Shown: positions 1 to 8,444, numbered from the stretch's first letter. The stretch: 64,000 nucleotides of DNA from Pseudomonas brassicacearum subsp. neoaurantiaca (GCF_013608025.1 NZ_VDLV01000004.1:62001-126000), one strand, 5' to 3'. The notes: a model not told the origin generated them from the sequence alone. A program made the numbers and translations.

Positions 1-2
1 AA

Positions 3-869
3 TTCGAAGGCGATGCCCTGCGCTTTCATCTGGAAGCCGAACAGTCTCATGCCTGGTTCGCCTATTTCGAACCCTACAGCCGGGGCCGTCACGATTGGCT
101 GGTCGAGCAAGCGCAGCACAAGGCCGGAACCGAACTGTTGGCCACCGGCAAGAGCGTCGAAGGCCGTGACATTCCATTGCTGCGCAAGGGCAGCGGTGCC
201 GAGGGCCGCCGAAAGATCTGGATCATTGCGCAGCAACATCCCGGCGAGCACATGGCCGAGTGGTTTATGGAGGGGGTAATCGAACGCCTCCAGCACCAGG
301 ACGATACACAACTGAACCGTTTGCTGGCCAAGGCCGACCTGTATCTGGTCCCCAACATGAATCCGGATGGCGCGTTCCACGGGAACCTGCGCACGAATGC
401 GATGGGGCAGGACCTGAACCGGGCTTGGCAGAATGCCAATCCGGAAATCAGCCCCGAGGTGTTTTTCGTACAGCAGCAGATGGAAAAATATGGGGTAGAC
501 CTGTTCCTCGACATTCACGGCGATGAAGAAATCCCCCACGTCTTCACCGCCGGTTGCGAAGGCAACCCAGGGTACACGCCACGGATCGCCGATCTCGAAG
601 AGCGTTTTCGCAGCCACCTCAAGCGCCAGACCAAGGACTTCCAGACGACCTATGGCTACACACGCGACGAACCAGGCCAGGCCAACATGACCCTGGCCTG
701 CAACGCCGTCGGCCAGAAATATGACTGCCTGGCCCTGACCCTGGAAATGCCGTTCAAGGACCACAACGACCACCCGAACCCACACACCGGCTGGTCCGGC
801 AAACGCTCGATGCAACTGGGCAAGGATGTGTTGAGCACCATTGAGACAATGGTCGACGAGTTGCGCTGA
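3..869 (+). CDS. M14-family zinc carboxypeptidase (5' end outside window)
   Basis: The reading frame is open from the first bases of the window, so the start lies upstream and only the C-terminal 288 residues are visible. The zinc-ligand motif H-P-G-E follows a short hydrophobic strand (IIAQQHPGEH), the third ligand is probably the His of DIHGDEE, and LTLEMPF supplies the likely catalytic Glu. This matches cytosolic M14 carboxypeptidases, which remove C-terminal residues from peptides. No signal peptide can be judged because the N-terminus is missing. Substrate unknown; the family call is firm. Confidence 0.85.
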   Translation, partial: FEGDALRFHLEAEQSHAWFAYFEPYSRGRHDWLVEQAQHKAGTELLATGKSVEGRDIPLLRKGSGAEGRRKIWIIAQQHPGEHMAEWFMEGVIERLQHQDDTQLNRLLAKADLYLVPNMNPDGAFHGNLRTNAMGQDLNRAWQNANPEISPEVFFVQQQMEKYGVDLFLDIHGDEEIPHVFTAGCEGNPGYTPRIADLEERFRSHLKRQTKDFQTTYGYTRDEPGQANMTLACNAVGQKYDCLALTLEMPFKDHNDHPNPHTGWSGKRSMQLGKDVLSTIETMVDELR

Positions 870-907
870 GGTCCCATCGGCGCCCCGCCATCGATAGCCG
901 ATCGGCT

Positions 908-1008
908 CTGTAGGAGCTGGCGAAGCCTCGGGCCGCGTTCGGACGATCCTTTGATCTTGATCCAAAATGGAAAGATCGCAGCCTCGCTTCGCTCGTCAGC
1001 TCCTACAG
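908..1008. repeat. REPIN-like inverted pair (TGTAGGAGCTG family)
   Basis: Two REP-type units in inverted orientation, outer arms CTGTAGGAGCTG (908-919) and CAGCTCCTACAG (997-1008), fill the gap between the carboxypeptidase and cytochrome b561 genes, which converge here. This is the only member of this sequence family in the window. It may also act as a stem-loop separating the two transcripts. Confidence 0.75.
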
Positions 1009-1047
1009 ATCCAGCGCGAGCAACCTCCCTCGCCACGGATCACAGGA

Positions 1048-1584
1048 TCAACGCTTGCCACGCAACATACTGTCCAACACTTCATCCCGGCGCACCCACC
1101 CGTGAAACAGCGCCGCCGCCAGATGCACCAGCACGGTCAGGAACAGCAAATAAGCCAGGTAGCCATGGGCCTTGCGCAGCAGTGCGAAGGTCTGGGCATC
1201 CGCCGGCAGGATGGAAGGCAGGCGAAGCGATTCGCTGAGCATCACCGGGTCGCCCGCCGCCGAAATCATGCTCCAGCCCAACAGCGGCAAGACCAGCATC
1301 AAGGCGTACAACAAGACGTGCGAGGCTTTGGCCGCCAATGCCTGCCAGCCCGGCAGATCGGCCGGCAATGGCGGCGTCCGCGTGGTAAAGCGCACCACCA
1401 GCCTGACAATCACCAGCAGCAGGATCGCAATGCCCAAGGGCTTGTGCAGTTGCAGCAACCATTCATGGCGCTCGGACACCGAGGCGACCATGCCTGCGCC
1501 GATGAACAGCATGGCGATGATCATCAAGGCCATCAGCCAATGCAGCAGCCGAGCCAACGGTGCGAAATGTCGAGGCGCGTTCAT
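1048..1584 (-). CDS. Cytochrome b561 family protein
   Basis: 178-residue membrane protein starting MNAPRHFAPLARLLHWLMALM, with the heme-ligand context LLHWLMA near the N-terminus, LLQLHKPLGI in the second helix and later His residues in KAHGYLAYLLFLTVLVHLAAALFHG. Four transmembrane helices are expected. Diheme b561 proteins move electrons from quinol or other donors in the inner membrane. Its start overlaps the stop of the upstream catalase-type peroxidase gene by 4 bases, so the two are translationally coupled and probably work as a peroxide-consuming pair. Confidence 0.88.
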   Translation of the reverse strand: MNAPRHFAPLARLLHWLMALMIIAMLFIGAGMVASVSERHEWLLQLHKPLGIAILLLVIVRLVVRFTTRTPPLPADLPGWQALAAKASHVLLYALMLVLPLLGWSMISAAGDPVMLSESLRLPSILPADAQTFALLRKAHGYLAYLLFLTVLVHLAAALFHGWVRRDEVLDSMLRGKR

Positions 1585-2660
1585 TGGCGAGACTCCTGGG
1601 TGGTGGGCAATTGGCTGACTTCACTGGTGCGCCGCAGATAAGAACTGGCGTAAGCCGCCGAACGTGCGGCCAGCAACGGGTCATCGGAGCCTTCGATACC
1701 GTTGGGCAGGATCAGCGGGTCGTAGTTGATGTCGCGGCATTCGCCATTGTCTTGGGACTGAATGTTCTCCAGCACCAAGGTCCCGGCGTTGATTACCTTG
1801 CGGTCGCTGGGCCAGGCCTTGCTGGCGTCGTTGACCGGATCGCCCGGGTTGGCCAAGGTGATGTCCAGCCGCCAGCGCAAGGGGCCGGCCGCCAGGCGTT
1901 TGCTCAGGTCCTGTTCAAGAAAATCGGGGCCTTGGGGCGGTGTCGTGTCCGCCGCATCCTGGCTCATCGGCACCACACCCCAGCGCACTGCCTGGCGTTG
2001 CCCGGCAGGATTGACCAGATAGAATGCATTGATTCCGTTGTAGGTTTCGGTGGCGTAGCTGGCCGATGGCTTGGCCGTCTTGATCCATTGCAGGAACGGC
2101 ATCGCCTCGGGATGTGCGGCAAAAAATGCCGGCACCGCCGCGGGGTTCGGCTTGCCCGTGGTCGGATCCGGCGACTGAGCCTGTTGAAGCTGATAGAACG
2201 CCTCGGGCGTCCCCACCGGGAACACCGGCATGCTGTTCATGCCTGTGCGCCATTGCTGTCCGTTGGCCTGGGTAAACCGCAATGCCAGGCTTCGGATCGG
2301 CACACTGCCATCCGGTGCGTAAGGGTTGCCACTGGGCAGCGCAAAACGCCCGACCACCGGAGTCCGCGCATAGTTGAACACCTGCGCGCTGGAATAGGCG
2401 CGCGCCTCGCCGCTGTTTTCAAAGTAACCGGCGACGCAGACACCTTTGGAGTGGTTGCGCCGGAAACCCGCATGGACTCCGTTGTTTGCTTCCAGGACAT
2501 TGACCAACGCCTTGGGCGTCAGGCGTTGCGGGTCGAGGGTGCCGTTGACGTAGGCAAACGCCCCGGCCAATGCCGCAACGACCACGGCAATGCCAGTCAG
2601 GCGCAATGTCAGACTGGCGGCGCTCAGTGGCGGCCGAGGTCCAGAAGAAGGGTCAACCAT
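1581..2660 (-). CDS. Catalase-family (SrpA-like) heme peroxidase, membrane-anchored
   Basis: 359 residues from the ATG at 2660, which has GGAG seven bases upstream; a GTG at 2678 is a less likely start. An N-terminal hydrophobic segment (LTGIAVVVAALAGAFAYV) should export or anchor it. The catalase-type core begins GVHAGFRRNHSKGVCVAGYF, with the distal His in RNHSKG, and continues with SLALRF. It is shorter than true catalases, as in the catalase-related peroxidase family. It is coupled to the b561 gene and divergent from an ECF sigma factor that probably controls it. Confidence 0.87.
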   Translation of the reverse strand: MVDPSSGPRPPLSAASLTLRLTGIAVVVAALAGAFAYVNGTLDPQRLTPKALVNVLEANNGVHAGFRRNHSKGVCVAGYFENSGEARAYSSAQVFNYARTPVVGRFALPSGNPYAPDGSVPIRSLALRFTQANGQQWRTGMNSMPVFPVGTPEAFYQLQQAQSPDPTTGKPNPAAVPAFFAAHPEAMPFLQWIKTAKPSASYATETYNGINAFYLVNPAGQRQAVRWGVVPMSQDAADTTPPQGPDFLEQDLSKRLAAGPLRWRLDITLANPGDPVNDASKAWPSDRKVINAGTLVLENIQSQDNGECRDINYDPLILPNGIEGSDDPLLAARSAAYASSYLRRTSEVSQLPTTQESRQ

Positions 2661-2704
2661 TTGGAGACTCCAAGGCACAAGGCCATTTGTGGAAAGGACC
2701 CGTC

Positions 2705-2730
2705 AGACGAAAGCCTGATGGGTTTATTCC
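2705..2730 (-). promoter_or_regulatory. Putative ECF-sigma promoter for the peroxidase / b561 operon
   Basis: On the minus strand this reads GGAATAA (2730-2724), a 14-base spacer, then CGTCT (2709-2705). The same two boxes with the same spacing occur on the plus strand at 2759-2784 in front of the sigma gene. The -10 box lies 44 bases from the peroxidase start. Assignment to the neighbouring sigma factor is inference. Confidence 0.55.
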
Positions 2731-2758
2731 CTCGCGTCGTATTTATTTTTCCTACGCT

Positions 2759-2784
2759 GGAATAATCTCTTTCCTGGATCGTCT
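2759..2784 (+). promoter_or_regulatory. Putative autoregulatory ECF-sigma promoter
   Basis: GGAATAA (2759-2765), 14-base spacer, CGTCT (2780-2784), ending 42 bases before the sigma-factor start. It is identical in both boxes and in spacing to the divergent copy at 2705-2730, which argues that one sigma factor reads both. Confidence 0.55.
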
Positions 2785-2826
2785 TTCCAGTCACCAGCAG
2801 CGACTGACCCACGAAGCCATGCCCCT

Positions 2827-3333
2827 ATGAACGAACTCGACGATCAGTTGCGCCTGCTCATCCCGCGGCTACGACGTTTTGCCGTATCGCTGACGCGCAA
2901 TCCGAGCAATGCCGATGACCTGGTCCAGGCCTGCCTGGAACGGGCCTTGTCGAAATGGAACGACAAACGCCCGGAGGGCGATCTGCGGGCCTGGCTGTTT
3001 TCGATTCTTTACCGGCAGTTTCTCGATGCCCATCGCCGCTCCCGGCGGTACGCGCGCATGCTGGAGTTCTTTACCGGACGTGACGATGCACACCCGTCCG
3101 CCGAGCGCAGCGTAGTTGCCCAATCGTCCCTCCAGGCTTTCGATCAACTGCCCGCCGAACAGCGTGCGCTGCTGCTGTGGGTCTCTGTGGAAGGCCTGAG
3201 CTACCAGCAAGTCGCCGACATCCTGGGTGTCCCGACCGGAACCGTGATGTCGCGCCTGTCCCGTGCCCGCCAGGCATTGCGCCAACTCAGCGAAGGCGAA
3301 ATCGCCCGCCCTGCCCTGCGGATACTCAAATGA
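2827..3333 (+). CDS. ECF RNA polymerase sigma factor
   Basis: 168 residues. Region 2 is seen in FAVSLTRNPSNADDLVQACLERAL and LRAWLFSILYRQFLDAHRR. Region 4 is LPAEQRALLLWVSVEGLSYQQVADILGVPTGTVMSRLSRARQAL, a typical sigma-70 region 4 helix-turn-helix. The stop overlaps the start of the anti-sigma gene by 4 bases. Divergent orientation to the catalase-like peroxidase and cytochrome b561 genes, plus mirrored promoter boxes between them, suggests this factor controls both itself and that pair. Confidence 0.93.
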   Translation: MNELDDQLRLLIPRLRRFAVSLTRNPSNADDLVQACLERALSKWNDKRPEGDLRAWLFSILYRQFLDAHRRSRRYARMLEFFTGRDDAHPSAERSVVAQSSLQAFDQLPAEQRALLLWVSVEGLSYQQVADILGVPTGTVMSRLSRARQALRQLSEGEIARPALRILK

Positions 3334-4082
3334 TCAGCATGCCCCCCAGTGACAACGATCTGCACGCCTACGTCGATCATCAACTGAGCGAAGCCGACCG
3401 GCGCCAGGTGGAAACCTACCTGGCCAGCCACCCCGCCATCGCCAAGCGCGTGCGGGCCTGGCAGCAGGATGCGCAGCATTTGCGCACGACCCTGAGTGCA
3501 ACCTTGCAGCAACCGCTCAATCCGAGCCTCGACCCGACCGTCATCCGTCAACGCATGAAACATCGTGCGCGCCGCCATCTCGCCAGCGCCGCGGCCCTGA
3601 TGCTGGCCGTGGGTGTCGGGGGATTGGGCGGATGGCAGGCCCGGCAAATAACCCTGCTCAGCGCAGCGGCGCCGATGGCTGACGCATTGCAGGCGTACCG
3701 GCTGATTGCCCAGCAAGGCGTGCTTCCGGCCGATTACCAGGCGGGCGACGAACACAACATGCAAGGCTGGCTCGACCGTTACTTCACCCAGGCCGACCGA
3801 TTGCCGGACCTTTCGGCGGCGGGCTTCAAGCCGGTCAGCGGACGATTGCTCAGCACTGAACAAGGCGCGGCGGCGATGGTGGTCTATCAGGATTCGAGCG
3901 GCCAGAAGATCAGCTTCTATATCCGCCCACCGGGTCCAAGGAATTTCCTGCTGCCCCGCGGCAGCCGGCGCGATGGCGAGCTGCAAGCCGAGTACTGGTC
4001 CGGACCTGGATACAACTATGCGATGGTCATCCCCAGCGATACGCCGACGGCGCAGAAGCTCAAGCAGACCCTGAATTTTTGA
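3330..4082 (+). CDS. Membrane-bound anti-sigma factor
   Basis: 250 residues from the ATG that overlaps the sigma stop (ATGA at 3330). The N-terminal cytoplasmic region DLHAYVDHQLSEADRRQVETYLASHP resembles the sigma-binding domain of FecR/RskA-type anti-sigma factors but has no zinc CxxC motif. One transmembrane helix (roughly residues 84-104, LASAAALMLAVGVGGLGGW) separates it from a periplasmic region of about 140 residues. The layout fits signal-controlled release of the sigma factor; the signal is unknown, though the peroxidase target suggests oxidative stress. Confidence 0.85.
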   Translation: MISMPPSDNDLHAYVDHQLSEADRRQVETYLASHPAIAKRVRAWQQDAQHLRTTLSATLQQPLNPSLDPTVIRQRMKHRARRHLASAAALMLAVGVGGLGGWQARQITLLSAAAPMADALQAYRLIAQQGVLPADYQAGDEHNMQGWLDRYFTQADRLPDLSAAGFKPVSGRLLSTEQGAAAMVVYQDSSGQKISFYIRPPGPRNFLLPRGSRRDGELQAEYWSGPGYNYAMVIPSDTPTAQKLKQTLNF

Positions 4083-4091
4083 CCATCAATC

Positions 4092-4186
4092 CCCTGTGGG
4101 AGCGAGCTTGCTCGCGATAGCGGTGGATCAGTTGGAACTGATCTGGCTGACATACCGCTATCGCGAGCAAGCTCGCTCCCACAGGG
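4092..4186. repeat. REPIN (GTGGGAGCGAGC family)
   Basis: Two near-identical REP units in inverted orientation with outer arms CCCTGTGGGAGCGAGC and GCTCGCTCCCACAGGG. Each unit has its own palindrome (GCGAGC TT GCTCGC). It lies between the convergent anti-sigma and IclR genes. The same family recurs at 8303, 17492, 35208 and, as a single unit, 59238. Confidence 0.9.
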
Positions 4187-4211
4187 TGTGCAACAGTCTG
4201 GAAGACTCCAC

Positions 4212-5048
4212 TCACCCCTGCCTGAACACCTGCGAAGGCCTGCGCAGCAGCGGGTCGAACGGGTTGATTCGTGGGCCGATCAACGCGGCTTCGCGCTTGA
4301 GCATTTCCACCACGGTCGGCAGGCGATCCGGCCCGAGGCGGTCACTGATGGTTGCCACGCTCAAAGCCGCCACGGCCCGCCCCTCGCGATCGAGAATCGG
4401 CACCGCCACGCCGGCCATGCCCTGCAACACCCCGGTGTTGCGCCCTGCATAGCCCAGCGTGCGGACGTTATCCACTTCCGTGCGCAGGAAGACTTCATCG
4501 TAGAGATGAAAATCCTTGAGCCGCGGCAGGTTGTATTGGATCACCGTGTCGCGCTCTTCTTCAGGCAGGAACGCCAGGATCGCCAGGCTGCCCTGCCCCA
4601 CGCCCAAGGCCACTCGACCGCCGATGTCACCGGTGAAGGTGCGGATCGGAAACGGACCTTCACTGCGGTCCAGGCAAATCGCATCGAAGCCGCAGCGCGC
4701 CAGCAAGAATAGCGAATCTCCCAGGGAAGCCGACAACCGCAACATGGCGGGCCTCGCTAGTTCCCGTAGATTGCCGGTGTTGCCGGCGCGAGCGGCCAGG
4801 GCGAAGAAATCCAAGCTCAAGCGATAGCGTTTGCTGCGCCCATCCTGCTCGACCATGCCCTCGTCCATCAGGTTGCGCAGCAAGCGGTGCGTGGTGGGCT
4901 GGGACAGGCCGATGCGCTGGGCCAGTTGCGTGACGCGCTCGCCTCCCTCGGCAGTCTCGCCCAGGCTGCGCAGCACGGCAAACAACCGTGAGACCGAGCC
5001 GACTCCCACTTCATTCTTTTCGATATTCCGCTCACTGGAATCAGGCAT
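4212..5048 (-). CDS. IclR-family transcriptional regulator
   Basis: 278 residues. The N-terminal winged helix (VSRLFAVLRSLGE ... RVTQLAQRIGLSQPTTHRLLRNLMDEGMVEQD) is followed by the IclR effector domain, including GRVALGVGQGSLAILAFLPEEER and AGVAVPILDREGRAVAALSVA. It is divergent from the ABC-transporter / dehydrogenase operon and is the obvious candidate regulator of it. The inverted repeat at 5068-5084, just upstream of its start, could be its operator. Confidence 0.92.
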   Translation of the reverse strand: MPDSSERNIEKNEVGVGSVSRLFAVLRSLGETAEGGERVTQLAQRIGLSQPTTHRLLRNLMDEGMVEQDGRSKRYRLSLDFFALAARAGNTGNLRELARPAMLRLSASLGDSLFLLARCGFDAICLDRSEGPFPIRTFTGDIGGRVALGVGQGSLAILAFLPEEERDTVIQYNLPRLKDFHLYDEVFLRTEVDNVRTLGYAGRNTGVLQGMAGVAVPILDREGRAVAALSVATISDRLGPDRLPTVVEMLKREAALIGPRINPFDPLLRRPSQVFRQG

Positions 5049-5067
5049 AGGATTTTTTACTCAATTA

Positions 5068-5084
5068 TTTACTCACCGAGTGAA
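5068..5084. promoter_or_regulatory. Candidate IclR operator
   Basis: Inverted repeat TTTACTC-ACC-GAGTGAA with one mismatch in the arms, 20 bases upstream of the IclR start. Related ACTCA and GTGAAA half-sites lie within 50 bases (5059-5063 and around 5107). Only position and symmetry support this; no footprint is known to me. Confidence 0.35.
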
Positions 5085-5293
5085 ACTGAAAATAGTCATC
5101 GCTTCAGTGAAATAGTCCATTGAGCCCATCCTATTCTTCGTCCTACTCTGCGTCCATACAGGGGCGATTCGAACAACAGCGGCAGCCGACTAGAAATCGA
5201 GCGCCAACGCACCCCGCAACATCCTTTCGTATCTGCCCATACAAAAAAGCGCGCCTCGCGGCGACGCATAACAATCTCAGGTGGAGCGCAGTC

Positions 5294-6319
5294 ATGGCTT
5301 TCGTGCAACTTGAAGACTTGAGCAAACGTTACGGCGACCTGGACGCCGTGGTCGCCACCAACCTCTCGGTTGAGAAAGGCGAGTTCGTTTCCTTGCTGGG
5401 GCCGTCCGGTTGCGGCAAGACCACGACGTTGCAAATGATCGCCGGCTTCGTCGAGGCCAGCAGCGGCCGCATCCTGCTCGATGGGCGCGACATCACCCAC
5501 GCCAAGCCCGCCAGTCGCGGCCTGGGCGTGGTGTTCCAGAGTTACGCGCTGTTTCCCCACATGACCGTCAAGGACAACGTCGCCTTCGGCTTGCGCATGC
5601 GCAAAGTGCCCGGCGCCGAATTGCAGTCCCGGGTCGATCGCGTGCTCAAACTGGTGCGCCTGGACCGACATGCCGAGCGTTATCCCCGAGAGCTTTCAGG
5701 CGGCCAGCGCCAGCGCGTCGCATTGGCCCGGGCGCTGGTAATCGAACCGCCGGTGTTGCTGCTCGACGAGCCGTTGTCCAACCTCGACGCCAACCTGCGC
5801 GAGGAAATGCAATTCGAAATCCGCCGCATCCAGCGCGAAGTTGGCATCACCACATTGATGGTCACCCACGACCAGTCCGAAGCGCTGTCGATCAGCGATC
5901 GGGTCGTGGTCATGCAGGCCGGCCGCATCACCCAGATCGACGCGCCCTACACCCTTTACGAACACCCGCGCACCGAGTTCATTTCCGGCTTCGTCGGCAA
6001 GGCCAACCTGCTGCCCGGCGAACGTGACAGCGCCGGTGTCGTGCAAGCCTGCAGCGCCGGTAAAGGCGAGCTGACCCTGAGCCTGCGTCCGGAGAAAATC
6101 GACCTGTGTGCCCCCGGTTCGGGACGGCTGCAAGGCACCGTCAGCAACCGCTTCTTCCTCGGCAGCCAATGGCTGTACGGCGTCAACACCAGCCTGGGCG
6201 AACTCAGCGTGGTGCGGCGCAACGACGGCTCGGCGCCCCTGGCCGAAGGCACCGCCGTCGGCCTGGACTGGGACCCGGCGTTGCTGCGAGTGTTGAGCGT
6301 GGATGAGGTGCCGGCATGA
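5294..6319 (+). CDS. Polyamine-type ABC transporter ATP-binding protein (PotA-like)
   Basis: 341 residues from the ATG at 5294, which has AGGTGGAG upstream; the open frame runs further 5' but without a good site. Walker A is GPSGCGKTTT (about residue 36), the Q-loop VVFQSYALFPHMTV, the signature LSGGQRQR (about 135) and Walker B VLLLDEPLSNLDA. The C-terminal TOBE-like region (LSLRPEKIDL) is typical of PotA/MalK-type ATPases. Its stop overlaps the first permease by 4 bases. It energises import by the two permeases downstream. Confidence 0.92.
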   Translation: MAFVQLEDLSKRYGDLDAVVATNLSVEKGEFVSLLGPSGCGKTTTLQMIAGFVEASSGRILLDGRDITHAKPASRGLGVVFQSYALFPHMTVKDNVAFGLRMRKVPGAELQSRVDRVLKLVRLDRHAERYPRELSGGQRQRVALARALVIEPPVLLLDEPLSNLDANLREEMQFEIRRIQREVGITTLMVTHDQSEALSISDRVVVMQAGRITQIDAPYTLYEHPRTEFISGFVGKANLLPGERDSAGVVQACSAGKGELTLSLRPEKIDLCAPGSGRLQGTVSNRFFLGSQWLYGVNTSLGELSVVRRNDGSAPLAEGTAVGLDWDPALLRVLSVDEVPA

Positions 6320-7185
6320 AGCTGATCGACGCCATGAAGCGCGGCCGCCAAGGCTATTGGATGTCAGCCCCGGCCCTGGCCTTGTACCTGGGTCTGCTGG
6401 TGATTCCCCTCGGCCTGACGCTGGTGCTGTCGTTCAACGTCTTCGACTACGGATCGGGCATCAACAGCGACGCCTACACGTTCGAGCACTACACCAGCCT
6501 GCTGGGCGACCCGTATTTCTACGAAATTTTCCTGCGCACGTTCTGGATCAGCGCGCTGACCACGCTGCTCTGCGTGGTGATCGGCGTACCCGAGGCCTAC
6601 ATCCTCAGCCGCATGGGTGCGCCGTGGCGTTCGATCTTCCTGATCCTGATCCTCACGCCATTGCTGATTTCGGTGGTGGTGCGAGCGTTTGGCTGGAGCC
6701 TGCTGCTCGGCGCCGATGGCTTGGTCAACCAGACGCTGCAGGCCCTAGGCGGTTCACCGATGAAGCTGCTCTATACGCCGTTCGCGGTGGTCATCGCCCT
6801 GGTGCACGTGATGCTGCCGTTCATGATCATTCCGGTGTGGACGTCACTGCAAAAACTCGACCCGGCCGCCGAACAGGCCGCCCTTTCCCTGGGCGCGAGC
6901 CAGTTCACGGTGATCCGCAAGGTGGTGCTGCCACAGATCATGCCGGGCGTATTGTCCGGCACCCTCATCGTGTTCGGCCTCGCCGCCAGCTCTTTCGCCA
7001 TCCCCGGCCTGCTCGGCGGCCGACGCTTGAAAATGGTCGCCACGCTGATCTACGACCAATACCTGTCGGAACTCAACTGGCCGATGGGCGCGGCCATTGC
7101 CGTCGCGCTGTTGCTGCTCAACCTGCTGATCATGCTGTCGTGGAACCGCATGGTCGAAGGCCGCTACAAGAAGTCATTGGGGTAA
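6316..7185 (+). CDS. ABC transporter permease (PotB-like)
   Basis: 289-residue inner-membrane protein with about six transmembrane helices. The ATPase-contact EAA loop reads EQAALSLGASQFTVIRKVVLPQIMPG. It overlaps the ATPase gene by 4 bases and is followed six bases later by the second permease. The family (spermidine/putrescine-type) imports small cationic or amino-acid-like compounds; the actual substrate cannot be read from the sequence. Confidence 0.92.
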   Translation: MKLIDAMKRGRQGYWMSAPALALYLGLLVIPLGLTLVLSFNVFDYGSGINSDAYTFEHYTSLLGDPYFYEIFLRTFWISALTTLLCVVIGVPEAYILSRMGAPWRSIFLILILTPLLISVVVRAFGWSLLLGADGLVNQTLQALGGSPMKLLYTPFAVVIALVHVMLPFMIIPVWTSLQKLDPAAEQAALSLGASQFTVIRKVVLPQIMPGVLSGTLIVFGLAASSFAIPGLLGGRRLKMVATLIYDQYLSELNWPMGAAIAVALLLLNLLIMLSWNRMVEGRYKKSLG

Positions 7186-7191
7186 TTCTTC

Positions 7192-7986
7192 ATGTCCAGG
7201 AACGGTCCTTTCGCCCTGTTGTTTCATGCCTTGGTGGTGGTGTTCATGCTGGCGCCGCTGGTGGTGGTCTGCCTGGTCGCGTTCACGCCGGAAAACACCC
7301 TGAGCCTGCCTACCACGGAGTTTTCCCTGCGCTGGTTCCGTGCCGTGTTCGAGCGCGCGGACTTTGTCGATGCGTTCTACAACAGCCTGATCCTGGCGTT
7401 CAGCGCGGCCTCGTTGGCGACGCTGATCGCGGTGCCGGCGGCGCTGGCGATCACCCGGTTGGAGTTTCCTGGTCGGGACTTCTTCAACGGTCTGTTCCTG
7501 TCGCCGATCATCATTCCGCACCTCGTGCTGGGCGTCGCGCTGCTGCGGCTGTTCGCTCTGATGGGTGTGAATGGCAACTTCAGCTGGCTGATCTTCGCCC
7601 ATGTGCTGGTGATCACCCCGTATGTGCTGCGGCTGGTATTGGCCTCGGCCATCGGCCTGGATCGCAGCGCCGAGCAAGCCGCGCAGTCACTGGGGGCCGG
7701 TCGTTTCACCCTGTTCCGGCAGATCACCTTGCCGATGATTTTGCCCGGCGTTGCCGGAGGCTGGCTGCTGGCGTTCATCAACAGTTTCGATGAGGTCACG
7801 CTGTCGATTTTTGTCACCTCGCCGGCCACGCAAACCCTGCCGGTACGCATGTACGTCTACGCCACCGAATCCATCGATCCGATGATGGCGGCGGTTTCGG
7901 CGCTGGTCATCGCGCTCACCGCGCTGACCATGATTCTGCTCGACCGGGTCTATGGCCTGGATCGGGTCCTGGTAGGCAAACAATGA
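7192..7986 (+). CDS. ABC transporter permease (PotC-like)
   Basis: 264 residues, with N-terminal helix LLFHALVVVFMLAPLVVVCLVAF and an EAA loop EQAAQSLGAGRFTLFRQITLPMILPG. It pairs with the permease at 6316 as the second half of a heterodimeric channel. A [2Fe-2S] protein gene begins seven bases after its stop, showing that transport and oxidation genes share one transcript. Confidence 0.92.
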   Translation: MSRNGPFALLFHALVVVFMLAPLVVVCLVAFTPENTLSLPTTEFSLRWFRAVFERADFVDAFYNSLILAFSAASLATLIAVPAALAITRLEFPGRDFFNGLFLSPIIIPHLVLGVALLRLFALMGVNGNFSWLIFAHVLVITPYVLRLVLASAIGLDRSAEQAAQSLGAGRFTLFRQITLPMILPGVAGGWLLAFINSFDEVTLSIFVTSPATQTLPVRMYVYATESIDPMMAAVSALVIALTALTMILLDRVYGLDRVLVGKQ

Positions 7987-7993
7987 GGGCGCC

Positions 7994-8284
7994 ATGGCTC
8001 TGCTGAAACGACTGGCCGAAATTGACCGCCCGGCCCTGGACTTCTTGCTCGACGGCGAACCCGCCAAGGGATTGCTCGGCGATACCGTGCTCACCGCCGT
8101 GCTGACCTGCGGTGACCACCTGCGTGGCAGCGATTTCAGCGCCGAGCCCCGTGCCGGCTTCTGCCTGATGGGCGCGTGCCAGGATTGCTGGGTCCGACTG
8201 GGCGACGGCCGCCGCGTGCGCGCCTGCTCGACGATGCTTGAAGCCGGCCAGCAGATCAATCGCGAACCGGGGCGGCAAGTATGA
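7994..8284 (+). CDS. [2Fe-2S]-binding subunit of a heteromeric amine/imino-acid dehydrogenase (HcnA/OoxC-like)
   Basis: 96 residues. Cysteines at 39, 57, 62, 65 and 78 fall in TCGDHLRG, GFCLMGACQDC and RACST, a plant-ferredoxin-like cluster site. Small proteins of this type are the electron-transfer subunit of octopine/nopaline oxidase, D-hydroxyproline dehydrogenase and HCN synthase complexes. The partner FAD subunits follow at 8445 and 9797. A REPIN separates this gene from its partners. Confidence 0.85.
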   Translation: MALLKRLAEIDRPALDFLLDGEPAKGLLGDTVLTAVLTCGDHLRGSDFSAEPRAGFCLMGACQDCWVRLGDGRRVRACSTMLEAGQQINREPGRQV

Positions 8285-8302
8285 TGGGCTTTGCCAGGTA
8301 TG

Positions 8303-8404
8303 GCCTCTTCGCGAGCAGGCTCGCTCCCACAGGGGAACTGCGCCGTGCCCCCGACCCACATCCACCCCATACTCCTTGTGGGAGCGAGCCTGCTCGCGAA
8401 GGCG
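8303..8404. repeat. REPIN inside the ABC / dehydrogenase operon
   Basis: Two REP units of the GTGGGAGCGAGC family in the opposite mutual orientation to the other pairs: CTTCGCGAGCAGGCTC...CCCAC at 8308-8330 and GTGGGAGCGAGCCTG...GCGAAG at 8378-8402. They nearly fill the 160-base gap between the [2Fe-2S] gene and the FAD subunit gene, the only sizeable gap in the operon. Confidence 0.85.
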
Positions 8405-8444
8405 GCATCAAAGACACCGCCAAAGCCTCGCCAATGAGGTGCCC

